A stretch of 64,000 nucleotides of DNA from Shinisaurus crocodilurus (GCA_021292165.1 JAHFWL010000434.1:310001-374000), one strand, 5' to 3'; counted from the stretch's first letter, positions 52,250 to 62,561 are shown. The notes: a model not told the origin generated them from the sequence alone. A program made the numbers and translations.

Positions 52250-52340
52250 AGAATTGGGATTGCATGCCTAATGCTGGGAGTTGTAGGCCTTTTTTTTTTT
52301 TTTTTTTGGTCTAAACAGGCATAGGATTACGCCCTTAGTC
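52250..52340. mobile_element. Right half of a GCAATCCTATGCA MITE with T-run
   Basis: AATGCTGGGAGTTGTAGGCC, about 19 T, then GGTCTAAACAGGCATAGGAT and ACGCCC before TTA. The left arm is mostly lost. Confidence 0.7.
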
Positions 52341-53100
52341 AAGCAAGGTCATCAAGCAAGCTCTCCTCTTCCCCAGGTGAAACAAAAGCACAGCACTCCA
52401 TTCACCCCTGATAAGGATCGCACTGCATTTGCAAGTTGTAGTTGTAGCAGAAGTTTACAAATTTGCATACATCTGTGATGGGAATGGACAACGGGGAATA
52501 CGATGGTTTGGAAAGAATGTTATCTGAATTCTCAGGAATAAATGAGTAAGAAAATGATGTCAATATTGCAGGGGAAAATGGTGAGTCTGGAAGCAAAAAA
52601 GAGGGATGGTTTCAGTTTACAACTACTCTATGAAGTAGTCAGGGGGAAATTTGAACTGGGGGTTCAAGAGGTTTGCCGTCTATTTCAGTTCCTTTCCCTA
52701 CTCCCATGCTTATAACAGGAACCTGAGTAGAAATGTAGCAGGTGGGGTTTGCCCCCCCTGAGTGTGGTAGCAAAGATTCTCCCAGGTTTCTTGTTTGTTT
52801 GTTTGTTTAAAGGTAAAAGCAGCCATCGGGGTCCCAACTCTGGTGGGGGCTGCAATGCTAGGGGTTTAACCCCTTCCCCTGCAACATTTTTTTTCTGATT
52901 TAAATCCGCACAAAGCTGCTGTTTGCCCCACTTTGCTACAGCCCTGATCTGATTTTGGGCTCTCATGGCTGCTTTTACTTTAAAACAACAACAACAACAA
53001 CCCAAAGGAGATTTGATTGGGTCTTGCAATATCCCACCTGCTTTGGCTCTAAGACCACCCAGGCAGCATATGATTCAGGGGAAAAAATGATCCACAGACT
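52341..53100. other. Low-repeat DNA
   Basis: Bases 52400-52600 are unique with AT-rich words (GTTTACAAATTTGCATAC). A (GTTT)n run is at 52790-52809 and an (ACA)n run at 52984-53000. No gene recognised. Confidence 0.3.
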
Positions 53101-53104
53101 TCCC

Positions 53105-53212
53105 TGTTTACAGCATGATCCTATGCATGTGTACTCAGAAGAAACTTTTGCTGAGTTCAAAAGGCCTTACTTCCAATTCAAGGGGCACAGGACTGCAGCC
53201 ATAGTTAACCCA
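53105..53212. repeat. Foldback repeat, AGTAAGTCCCACTG family
   Basis: GCATGATCCTATGCATGTGT, ACTCAGAAGAAACTTTTGC, TGAGTTCAAAAGG and ACAGGACTGCAGCC. Confidence 0.7.
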
Positions 53213-54479
53213 CACAGCTAAGGCCAGTTCTCCCATTCATGAGTGGACACTGTTAAAGGAGGAAGAGCAGGGCTGGCAGAAAAAAAATCCAGTGACCTGT
53301 TGACTGTCAGTGTGGAGAAAGAACCCTTCTCTTAAGTTTGCTTTAAAATGTTTCCACATCACATCGATGAAGAAAAATAGGCAAATTCTCCTCCACAAAT
53401 TTACCTCGGTGCAAAAGAAGCTTCTTTTTTCTTTTTTAGGCATACGTAAGCCAGTGGGTGCATTTTGGATCAGAGCCAGCATGAGTGAACGGGAGCTGAA
53501 TGTTGCCCTTCATTTCTTTTATGTTGCTGCATTGAAACGTGTATATAATGTAATGTCTCGGGCAATTTACTCCAAGGATGGTATATGCACACATTTTGCT
53601 TCGGATGTGAATAGGGGGGGTCAGAAGTGCACACGAAAACAAGAATGCATTGTTAACAGACAAATGTTTGTTTCTCTCCATTGACAAAACCAGTGTTACT
53701 GCTTGGCTGCACTGAACAGCATTACACAGCATAATGTCCGTTCCTATAGGAGGGGCCTGGTTAGCAGCACACTTTGTGTGAGGAAGCAGGTGCTGAGAAT
53801 TCCGGGACAGATGTTACCTATTTCCTGCCTCAGCACATTTCCATACTAATGTTAACACTGATACTTCTGTATGCTCATGGGGGGGGAGAAGCAGCTGCCT
53901 GGGGCAGTGGGTAGAGCTACCAAGGTGATGTGGGGAAAAGAGCATTGGAAAATTCTAGGTCTAAGTAGAAAAGAGTTCTGCAATAGCAATGCTATAAGGA
54001 ACCTCTGTGTCCTCGGAGGGATGCTCAAGGACTTCATCCGGTCCGCATTCTCTCACTGATTCACACCACCACCCAGACTAATGTGTGATGCATCGAAACA
54101 CAGCTATCCTTTGGTGTTTTTTTTTACCTTTCTCTGGATGTTTTGATACAGTTCTCAGCTCAGAAAACATACCAAAATGCATACTAAAAGGTGTTGTCTC
54201 CGGTGAAAATACATATATTAGAATAACATGTGTACAATAAGGCATGTTTTAGGGAAGAAATGCATACAAACATAATGCAAATTGTCATATGGTTCTGTTT
54301 GTTTCTTTGTTTAAATTGCAGTTTGATGTGGAAATGGGATGGAATGGATTTATGAATGAAAGCATGTGAAACGGATACAGACCGGAAATAGACCGATAAA
54401 GGTTTGATGAAGATAATCACTGTTTCCCCCCTTCCTCCCCACTGGTGATGGGTGTATCTTCAAAACTCATCTTCTATAA
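53213..54479. other. Unassigned single-copy-looking DNA
   Basis: No repeat shared with the rest of the window. The 124-codon plus frame (53310-53684) and its overlapping minus frame have no recognisable domains. G-run near 53880. Confidence 0.35.
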
Positions 54480-54965
54480 AGGTGAAAGATACAGAAGATA
54501 GCAACCAAAATGATCAAGGAATTAAAGGGCCTTCCTTACAAGGAAGGGGTTGAAGTACTAGGTCTTTTCTGTTCAGAAATAAAATAATCACTTAATGGGT
54601 GACATAATCAAGGTTTATGAAGTTATACATCAGCTTTCCCCAATCTGCTGCCCTCCAGATGTGTTGGACTACAACTCCCAGCATCCCTCAGCCAGCTATG
54701 TAGTCCAAAACATCTGGAGGGCACGAGGTTGGGGAAGGCTGTGATGTCTGTGTGTGTGTGGGGGGGGGGACAAGAAAGTGTATGGAGAGAAACATTTCCT
54801 CCTCCTGTCTGAACTCTAGAACTTGGGTCTTATCCAGTGGAAGTGATTGGCAGTACATTTAAGACAGGCAGAAGAAAGCACTTCTTTGCACAGCAGATAA
54901 TTAAGGTATGGAATTCATGACCACAGAATGTGGTGATGGCCACTAGGCTTTGGTGGATTTTTTTA
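54480..54965 (+). mobile_element. CR1-type LINE fragment interrupted by a MITE
   Basis: AAAATGATCAAGGAATTAAA, GGCCTTCCTTACAAGGAAGG and GTGACATAATCAAGG precede the MITE. GTGTATGGAGAGAAACATT, CTTCTTTGCACAGCAG and GGTGATGGCCACTAGG follow. Frames are broken. Confidence 0.8.
54632..54742. mobile_element. Palindromic hAT-like MITE in CR1
   Basis: CAGCTTTCCCCAATCTGCTG and inverse of GAGGTTGGGGAAGGCTG. CAGATGTGTTGGACTACAAC and GTAGTCCAAAACATCTG are arm words. The hairpin is asymmetric because one arm lost about 20 bp. Confidence 0.75.
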
Positions 54966-54989
54966 AAAAAAGGATAGAAAAATGTATTT

Positions 54990-55510
54990 CTTATTCCTTC
55001 ATTTGTTCAAAGTATTTTTACCCTGCTCTTCCGCCAAAGGTTCTCAGAGCAGCTTACAAAGATGACTAATAAGAAGGTTCCTGCTGGCAGACTTACAATC
55101 TAAAAGGCATGACATGAAAGGAGAAGGGATTGGGAGGGAGGAGAAAAAAGAGCAGACCCAGGCACTAGATTCACAAAGTTCAGCAGGTCATGGAGTCGGA
55201 TCTAAGCACAACAGAAGGGCAAGCTGCTTCCTCTCCCTTGACGGCCTCAGCAGTAGCAGTTGATAGCCAGGGGTGGGATGGGGGATCTCAGTTGCAACTC
55301 TGTCCCGGCATGATGGAGGGTGCCAATCTACAGCTACCTCTCCTTCTGATGGCTTCAGCAGAGCAAGACTAGCCAAACAGAACCTCCATTTTCAGAGGCA
55401 GTATATCAGATGCTAGGAACAAACATCATAGGACAGCAATTGCCACCATGTTCTGCATGCCAGCTTTCAAATAGCTGGTCACTATTGGAAAGAGCATGTT
55501 GGGCTATATG
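54990..55510. other. L2-like remnant and unassigned DNA
   Basis: Bases 55010-55150 resemble an inverse L2-type tail (TTTTTACCCTGCTCTTCCGC, AGAGCAGCTTACAAAGATG). The following 350 bp are unrecognised. Confidence 0.4.
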
Positions 55511-55514
55511 TATG

Positions 55515-56108
55515 TGCGACGACAGGACCCTTTTCACTTTAGGACCAGGCACATAAACCCTTCTCAGGCCAAGCATCAACACTTGGAAACCTGAGGGGAG
55601 GGTCAAATGAAACCTTTCCCCTACTAATGAGGGAAAAGATTAATACTGGCTGTTAAGGATCAAGCTTAAATTTATGATGCTGTTGGTACAAAGGTGTGTG
55701 TGTGTAGATTTAAAAGTAAAGCAGGTAATAACACCAAGCTGACACGTAGGATTTTGGTAGTTAACAAAATAAAAATAAGTTTCTTTTAATTCTCAAAATC
55801 TTAGTTCCAGAAAATAAACCTGCCTACACCAAACACTTTGTAACTAACCTAACTCCCAAACTTCCAACTCTTCCCACACACTACAAACACTCTCCCATAT
55901 CACACTAACTCCAACCACCTAAAACTCTCTAACCCAACTCCACACTCCCATAACACTCAACTCACTAACTAACTCTGATATCACTCAAACACTCCTTATA
56001 TACTCCTCCCCCACCCTTTCCAAGACATCACAAACCACACCCACTCCGTTCAACATTCTAGACACACTAAACATACACCAGGGAACTGAATTGTGGGGTT
56101 ATGCCACA
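55515..56108 (-). mobile_element. Solo LTR, 594 bp
   Basis: It starts TGCGACGACAGGACC and ends GGTTATGCCACA on the plus strand. Perfect 5-bp duplications GTATG lie at 55510-55514 and 56109-56113. On the minus strand a TATA word (GTATATAAGG, about 55993-56003) comes 105 bp from the LTR start and an ATTAAA-type signal follows at about 55785. This order supports minus orientation. No internal genes or second LTR are adjacent, so it arose by LTR-LTR recombination. A sister copy is at 58613. Confidence 0.93.
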
Positions 56109-56204
56109 GTATGCTCTATCAAGGCTCTTCTTTTGCAAACTGAGACACTATTGACAATTTACAGCACTTCACCATGGGTGGGAATTGGTGGACCTCCCAT
56201 CAGT

Positions 56205-56320
56205 GCCAGACAGATATTGTTCAACCCCCACAACTCCCATCAGGCCCAGCCAACACGGCCAATAGTTAGAGATGAGGGTGGTTGCAGCCCAACAACATCT
56301 GCAGGGACACAAGTTTCAAG
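56205..56320. mobile_element. Diverged palindromic hAT-like MITE
   Basis: CAACTCCCATCAGGCCCAGC, GATGAGGGTGGTTGCAGCCC and AACAACATCTGCAGGG. Ends are weak. Confidence 0.55.
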
Positions 56321-56569
56321 CATGGAAGAGAAAGCATGGAGGATAACCCCTGCAGTCCACCTCAGCAGAAAAATATATATCAGCAGTGTGCATAAGATCA
56401 TTCTGAACAATCATCTAACCACCGCACAGGACACCGTATAAATAGCAATAGGCACATGGAATGGAGCATATGATTCATGACGAACTGAAAAATGAGGAAG
56501 GCAACTGTCTGATGCATTCCATGGAACCTCAATGCAGAGCAGAAACATGTAAAAAGACCTTGGCACGGA

Positions 56570-56632
56570 AGCACCAGAATGATCAAGGGGCTGGAGCAAC
56601 TTCCCTATGAAGAAAGTTTACACTGGCTGGGT
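56570..56632 (+). mobile_element. CR1 fragment, left part of a split copy
   Basis: CACCAGAATGATCAAGGGGC and AACTTCCCTATGAAGAAAG. The copy continues after the inserted stack at about 58360. Confidence 0.75.
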
Positions 56633-56745
56633 TCACATAAGATAACCCACATAAGGGTTGAGTATGGGTTTAGTGTGGGTGGTTATTGAACTGTGGGTTG
56701 TTGTTGAAACATGGGTTGTTGTTTGTCTGAACCTAGCCATGATAG

Positions 56746-57185
56746 CAGGGCCGGCGCTACCGCTAGGCAGACCCAGGCGGCTACCTAGGGCGCGTGGCGG
56801 AAGAGGGCGCAGAGTTTCTGCGCCCCTTCCTCGCCTCCGGCGCGCTCCTGCCCTGCCTGCCGCCTCCGCCGCGCCTCCCCGCCCGCTTGCCGGCCGCCGC
56901 CGCACCTCCCCCCCGCGCCCACCCGCCAACCACCTACCTACCTTCCCGTCGTAAAGCGCGGGGGTCCCATCGCGTCGGAGGAGGAGGCGGCAGCAGCAGC
57001 AGCAGCAGCAGCCAGCAACCAGCAGCGGGGGCGGGGGGAAGGTAGGTGGTGGTGGTGGCGGCGGCGGCGCGGGGGGGGGGTTGCAGAGCAGGGCTGCTTT
57101 GCTCCGGAGCCCCCCCCCATGGCACGAGGGGGGGGCGCTAAATATAATTTGGCCTAGGGCGCCAAACAGCCCTGCACCGTTCCTG
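56746..57185. mobile_element. CpG-rich hAT element, 440 bp
   Basis: Starts CAGGGCCGGCGCTACC, ends with the inverse of CAGGAACGGTGCAGGG. Perfect 8-bp duplications CATGATAG at 56738-56745 and 57186-57193. CCTAGGGCGC occurs near both ends (56784 and 57152). The middle is CpG-rich with a (CAG)n run at 56991-57010. The 187-codon minus frame (56633-57196) runs through TIRs and is not a gene. Confidence 0.93.
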
Positions 57186-57295
57186 CATGATAGCAAACCA
57201 TGGTATATAAACTATGAACAACCCACAGTTCACAGTCCAACAACAAACCATGGGTTGTTCATGGTTAACTCTTCATGGGTTGTTCATGGTTAAGA

Positions 57296-58262
57296 ACATA
57301 AGAAGAGACTTACTGGATTAAACCAAGGGTCCATCTAGTCCAGCATTCTGTTCACACAGTGGCCAACCAGCTGCCCACGGGAAACCCACAAGCAGTGCAA
57401 CAGCACCTTCCTGCCCATGTTCCCCAAGTGTGGTCATACCATAGATTTGTATAAGGGCAGTATGGTATTGGCAATTTTATTTTCAGGTCCTTTCCTAATT
57501 ATGCCTAACATGGAGTTTGCCTTTTTCACAGCAGCTGTGCACTGGGTAGAAATTTTCAGTGAGCTGTCCACCAGAACCCCAAGAGCTCATTCTGGGCCAG
57601 TCACCACTAGCTCAGATCCCATCAGCTTATACTTGAAGTTGGGATTTTTTTGCCCCAGCGCGCATCACTTTACACTTGCTTACAATGAACTGCATTTGCC
57701 AATTTGATGCCCATTCACCCAGTTTGGAGAGATCCTTTTGGAGCTGCTCACAACCCCCTTTTGTTCTAACCACTCTGACACCAAATTATTTAATCAGCAA
57801 ACTTCCTTGGCCACTTCACTGCTCACTTCTAATTCCAGATCATTTATTAATAATTTGAAGAGCATTGGTCCCAATACAGATTCCTGTGGGACCCCACTGT
57901 TTACATCATTGGGAGAATTTACCATTTATTCCTACTCTCTGCTTTCTGTTCTTTAACCAGTTACTGATCCAGAAGAGAACCTCTCCTCTTATTCCATGAC
58001 TAAGTTTTCTCAGGAGTCTTTGGTGAGGAACTTTGTCAAAAGCCTTTTGGAAGTCCAGGTAAACGACGTCTACTGGATCACCCCATCCACATGTTTATTG
58101 ACACTCTCAAAGAACTCTAAAAGGTGAGACAGGACTTACCTTTGTGGAAGCCATGTTGATTCTTTTTCAGCAGGGCTTGTCCTTCTATACTAATGTTATC
58201 TTTAATAATGCTTTCAACCAACTTACCTGGAACATACATTAAGCTAACCAGCCTGTAATTTA
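57296..58262 (-). pseudogene. CR1-type LINE, RT to 3' end, internally deleted
   Basis: The terminus AAGAACATAAGAAGAGAC is at 57296. After the tail a deletion joins to the post-RT region (57425-57560). The minus strand then reads RT: a QHGFHKGKSC-like region (58150), YLDFQKAFDKVPHQRLLRK (58030-58080), SNWLKNRKQRVGINGKF (57930-57970) and GVPQESVLGPMLFKLLINDL (57845-57905). The active-site region is disrupted by a 16-bp microinversion at 57777-57792. It is inserted in the foldback. Confidence 0.92.
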
Positions 58263-58359
58263 ACAATTCCATGGCTTGTTATTGCGGCTGGGTACAGACA
58301 ACATGATAACCCACGATTCAACAACAAACCACATTCAATCCTTGTTGCGTGTGAGCCCA

Positions 58360-58547
58360 ATCAATGGGGCTTTTACAAAAAGGTGAGTAAGGAGAAACGT
58401 ATAAAATTATGCATGGATTGGAGAAAGTAGATGGATAGGGAGAGGTTTGTCTTCCTCGCTCATAGTACTAGAACCCAGGGTTATCCCATGAAGCTGACCA
58501 GTGGGAGATTCAGGACGGACAGAAGAAAGTGCTTCTTCACACAGCCA
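58360..58547 (+). mobile_element. CR1 fragment, right part of a split copy
   Basis: GGGGCTTTTACAAAAAGGTG, AGAAACGTATAAAATTATGC, GAGAAAGTAGATGGATAGGG, CATCCCATGAAGCTGACC and GTGCTTCTTCACACAGCC. Continues 56570-56632. Confidence 0.8.
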
Positions 58548-58612
58548 GTGGTGTAGTGAAACCAGGGCTCACAGGGTCGAAGCACTGGGATTTTGATTAG
58601 CAGGGAGGTTGA

Positions 58613-59230
58613 TGCGACGACACGGTCCCTTACACTTTAGGACCACGCGCACAAACCCTTCTCAGGCCAAGCATCAGCACTTAAAAACCTGAGTGGAGGG
58701 TCAAATGAAACCTTTCCCCTACTAATGAGGGAAAAGATTAATGCTGGTTATTAAGGATCTAGCTTAAATTTATGATGCTGTGGGTACAAAGGTGCGTGTG
58801 TAGATTTAAAAGTAATGCAGGTTAATATAACGCCAAGCTGACACGTAGGATTTGGGTAGCAAACAAAATAAAAATAAGTTTATTTTAATTCTCAAAATCT
58901 TAGTTACAGAAAATAACTTAAAACCTGCCTACACCAAACACTTTGTGTAACTAACCTAACTCCCAAACTCCCAACTCTCCCCACACACTACAAACACTCT
59001 CCCATAACACACTAACTCCAACCACCTAAAACTCTCTAACCCAACTCCACACTCCCATAACACTCAACTCACTAACTAACTCTGATATCACTCAAACACT
59101 CCTTATATACTCCTCCCCCCACCCTTTCCAAGACATCACAAACCACACCCACTCAGTTCAACATTCTAGACACACTAAACATACTAAAGCAGCCATACAC
59201 CAGGGAACTGAATTGTGGGGTTCTGCCACA
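58613..59230 (-). mobile_element. Solo LTR, 618 bp, sister of 55515-56108
   Basis: Starts TGCGACGACACGGTCC, ends GGTTCTGCCACA. Perfect 5-bp duplications GTTGA at 58608-58612 and 59231-59235. Minus-strand signals include GTATATAAGG and AATAAA (in ATTAAAATAAAC, near 58885). It has 14 bp near 59183-59196 that the sister lacks, between repeated CATAC words. Different duplications show two independent insertions. Confidence 0.95.
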
Positions 59231-59235
59231 GTTGA

Positions 59236-59633
59236 CATCATCTGCCACTCCCCTCAGGCTTCCCTGTTGCCTCCAAGTTTAGCTGCAATCCTCACAGTAG
59301 CTGAGGGGGGATTTTTCTAGCAACAATATATTGTTGTGAGCTATTCCTATTGTAATGCAAAGAATTTTTTGGTGGCTTGGTGTTGAATGGGCAAATTCAG
59401 ACCCATTCGTTTTACTAAAGACCTGTGTTCCTGATGGAGAGGAAAACTGCTAGAACTGGCTCTCCTCCTATAATGCAGTGGATTGAGGACCGTACAATAC
59501 TTTGGATATATGAACGGGTAGCATATAGACACCATCTTCAAATGGATACCTGTTTGGTCCGCTTTTGTTGAAGCCTGTGTATAGTTCCTAGAAAGTTGTA
59601 TGTATTTCATACAAATCTGTTTACATATATATG
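59236..59633. other. Unassigned DNA
   Basis: No repeat or gene recognised. The 87-codon minus frame at 59347-59610 has no family features. Confidence 0.35.
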
Positions 59634-59862
59634 TGCCAGTGTGGCGTAGTGGTTAGAGTGTTGGACTGGGACCCTGGAGATCTGGGTTCTAGTTCCCGCT
59701 CGGCCATGAAACTCACTGGGTGACTTTGGGCCAGTCACTGACTCTCAACCTAACCTACCTCACAAGGTTGTTGTGAGGATAAAATGGAGAGGAGGATTAT
59801 GTAAGCCGCCTTCGGTTCCTTGCAGGAAAAAAGGCGGGGTATAAATATAATAAATAAATATA
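59634..59862 (+). mobile_element. MIR/CORE-like SINE
   Basis: Full head (GTGCCAGTGTGGCGTAG), B-box-like GGGTTCTAGTTCCC, body and AATAAATAAAT tail. Confidence 0.95.
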
Positions 59863-59970
59863 TTTTTAAATAATTAAAAAAATTGGGGGAAATGGGGGGC
59901 TCATAGGGACCCCTTCACGGGTGCCATGGTGTCTACGGGTGCTGCATTGGGGACCCCTGGTGTATGTATA

Positions 59971-59971
<1 letters not shown>

Positions 59972-60002
<31 letters not shown>
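59972..60002. repeat. (CA)n microsatellite
   Basis: About 15 perfect units. Confidence 0.97.
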
Positions 60003-60006
<4 letters not shown>

Positions 60007-60109
60007 CTCAACACAGCTGCCTGCAAATTTGGACTCTCCTTGTGGGCATGGCTATCGGGACTGTCATGATGAGAACCTGCACTTCAAAATTTACACTGCA
60101 TGTAGTTAG

Positions 60110-60422
60110 GACTATGGCACTTGCTACCACAAGGTGTAGTGATGCCTGCCAACTTGGACGGCTTTAAATGACAATTTGACAAATTCATGGAGGATAAAGC
60201 TATCAAGGGCTACTAGTCATGATGGCTATATATTACCTCCAGAATCAGAGGCAATATGCCTTTGAATACCAGCTGCGAGGGAACACAGGCAGGAGGGCCC
60301 TATTGCACTTATGTCCTGCTTGTGGGCTTCCCATAGGCATCTGGTTGGTCACCGTGGGAACAGAATACTGGACTGGACTAGATAGGTCTTTGGTCTCATC
60401 CAGTGTGACTCTTCTTATTAAT
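60110..60422 (+). mobile_element. CR1-type LINE 3' end
   Basis: GCACTTGCTACCACAAGGTG, GACAAATTCATGGAGGATAA, CTATCAAGGGCTACTAGTC, TTGTGGGCTTCCCATAGGC and GACTAGATAGGTCTTTGG, ending CTCTTCTTATTA. Only 3' UTR is kept. Confidence 0.9.
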
Positions 60423-60448
60423 GGATCACTTTTGGCAATGAAAATTAG

Positions 60449-60449
60449 T

Positions 60450-60517
<68 letters not shown>
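60449..60517. repeat. Compound (TG)n(AG)n microsatellite
   Basis: About 12 TG units pass directly into about 21 AG units. Confidence 0.97.
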
Positions 60518-60520
<3 letters not shown>

Positions 60521-60761
60521 GGGGATGATGCCATGCCAGCAGTTGCTCTGCCCACTTTGGACAGTGGCTCTGCCCGCTGCTGGCATGTGGACCCCAGCGT
60601 CCCCTATCTGGGGTCAATTTGGCCCTTGTGCCAAAAATGGTTCCCCATCCCTGAATTGGAGAGAGATACTCTCCCCAGCCCAGTCTTAGATTGCCACTTC
60701 ACTACACAGCACCACCTTTTGATTAATTCTACTTCCACTCTTTCATGCTGGTGTCTCATTT

Positions 60762-60925
60762 TGCTGGCTCAGCTTGTCTGAGCGTGGAAAGCTAAGCAGG
60801 GTCAGGCCTGGTTATTACTTGGATGGGAGACCCGACCCCTCCTCTAGTTTCCTGCATTGAGCAGGGGGTTGGACTCGATAGCCTTGTAGGCTCCTTCCAA
60901 CTCCTATGATCTATGATCTATGAAA
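60762..60925 (+). mobile_element. 5S-rRNA-derived SINE with CR1 3' tail, copy 2
   Basis: GGAAAGCTAAGCAGGGTC, GGCCTGGTTATTACTTGG and ATGGGAGACC match 5S rRNA through box C. Tail TTCCTGCATTGAGCAGGGGG, GACTCGATAGCCTTGTAGG, then CTATGAT repeats. The junction reads GAGACCCGACCCCTCC, six bases longer than in copy 1 (14221). Confidence 0.93.
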
Positions 60926-61664
60926 TCCTTTGGCTTGAGAATGGTGACTTTCAGGGCATCAGCTGAGCATTCTGGGACTTTCCCAGGTAATAGGGACTGT
61001 GGGAACATATGCACTATGGGAACATATGCACTATGGTTAAGAATATTTTACTCTAATCTGTCCATTCTAATTTTTCAGTTTGTGGTTATACAATGCCTCT
61101 ACTGAGGCCCAGATGTTTCAGGTGTGGACCTTTTATGGACAAGTTCTGAATTTGTCTTTCTGAAATTTAAACCCATTGCTCTGTGTCCTGTCTTTGGGTA
61201 GTAATGGTAAGCAATGTCCCACCCGCGTCTAACAAATAAAACCTATAATCCATTTCTTTTTCCCGCCCCCAATTTCCCATCTCTTCATCTCCCCCCACTC
61301 TTGACACCAAGCTTTGTGGAGGAAACAGACCCCTGAAAATAAACTCTTTCCTCTTTGAACTTTTTACGAGCATGCACGGTTTATAGTTCCGTGTGTATGA
61401 CTTGACACCTTCCCACCTGTGAACCTGGAAACTGCTTCTTATCACAGGCACTTTGAATATTATTAGCAAGCTAGTGGGGAGGGCGAGGCCGAGTCATACC
61501 GGACACCCCATCAGCCACCTCCCATCTCAGCACAGTGTAAACTCTCCCACTGGATCCTGAAAATGGACTGGCGAGGGAGGTTGCGATGAGGAGGAGGGGA
61601 AGAGATGATTGATCACTACCCCCGAAACACAAACACATACACAAGCATGTCTTGTTGTCCGGTG
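60926..61664. other. Low-repeat DNA, possible conserved island
   Basis: A 19-bp word GGGAACATATGCACTATGG is tandemly repeated (60998 and 61017). About 61290-61480 is unique with words such as CTTTGAATATTATTAGC and CACCTGTG, compatible with non-coding conservation. Several short frames have no domains. Confidence 0.33.
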
Positions 61665-61672
61665 CTGATTGG

Positions 61673-62364
61673 CAGGGATGTTGAAGAGTCCTTGGTCTCG
61701 AGTCATGAGTCGAGTTGCGAGTCTTTGGACCCGAGTCTCGAGTCCGAGTCTGAGTCCTTGGTCCAAAATGGTGACTCACGAGTCACGAGTCCCTCCCAAA
61801 GCTGACTCCACGAGTTCCTATTAAAATCAATGGGTGTTTTCCCCAACAAAATAAGGCTACTTCAGATGTGTGGCTTAAATAAATTCTAGGCACAAGTGTG
61901 CCTTTTTATCTCAAAACTCTGCCACTGATTTTGACAAGAACAGACCAGGCAGACAAACCCAAAATAACCAGGCAGGCAGAGGAGGCAGGGAACCCCAAAG
62001 CAGGCAGGCAGAGGCCTTTGTCTTGGACAATTCAAACTGTGGAACTGGTTAAGGAGAGACCAGGCAGGCAGAGGAGGCAGGGAACCTCCCCAGACAGGCA
62101 GGCAGAGGCAGCCAAACCCAAAATGTCTGAAAGGTTGCATTAGGAAAATGATTTTAAAAAATAAACTTGGATTGTTACTGCAACTAGGTCCAGACAGCAC
62201 CTGCAGGTGGCATCAAGCAGGGATGTTGACGAGTCCTTGGTCTCGAGTCCCGAGTCGAGTCTCGAGTCCCATTAAAAATATTGGGACTCGAGTGTGACTC
62301 GAGTCAGAGGGGGGACTCAGTCCGACTCACGAGTCGAGTCCTGGAGTCCGAGTCCCCATCCCTG
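61673..62364. mobile_element. hAT element, 692 bp, with GAGTC-rich ends
   Basis: Starts CAGGGATGTTGAAGAGTCC, ends GAGTCCCCATCCCTG. Perfect 8-bp duplications CTGATTGG at 61665-61672 and 62365-62372. Both ends are dense in (C)GAGTC words (61689-61800, 62228-62355). A second CAGGGATGTTGACGAGTCC start lies at 62218, so a smaller complete element (62218-62364) may sit at its end. The interior has AGGCAGGCAGAGG repeats. Confidence 0.92.
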
Positions 62365-62561
62365 CTGATTGGAGAGTTTACGTAGGGCCAATCTGGATGA
62401 TATGAGAAACACGTTCTTGTTGTTGTTGTGTGTGCTTTTTAAAATTAAAATGGTAGCTGATGGGCGGGGCGGGGCGAGGAAGCAATCGGGATTAACTCTT
62501 TCCATCCCCCGCCACAACCCCAAGGAGAAGTGCCTCATCTCCCAGCTGCTATTTGCTTTGC

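Larger units (their letters stand above)
56633..58358. mobile_element. GGGTTC foldback, host of two younger insertions
   Basis: Visible parts are 56633-56737 (GGCTGGGTTCACATAAG, GGGTTGTTGTTGAAAC), 57194-57295 (CAAACCATGGTATATAAAC, CCATGGGTTGTTCATGG) and 58263-58358 (CCATGGCTTGTTATTGCGG, GGGTACAGACAACATGATAA). The gaps are a hAT element and a reverse CR1. Joined, the parts match the layout of 20149-20474. Confidence 0.8.

Noticed and set aside
53310..53732. 124-codon plus frame and 98-codon minus frame
   Set aside because: Mutually overlapping with no motif; likely chance in AT-balanced sequence.
56633..57196. 187-codon minus-strand frame
   Set aside because: It runs through the end and interior of a CpG-rich hAT element and into the host foldback; no conserved domain is visible.
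55515..59230. One provirus bounded by the two LTRs
   Set aside because: The 5-bp flanking duplications differ (GTATG and GTTGA) and the DNA between is CR1, foldback and hAT sequence, not retroviral genes.
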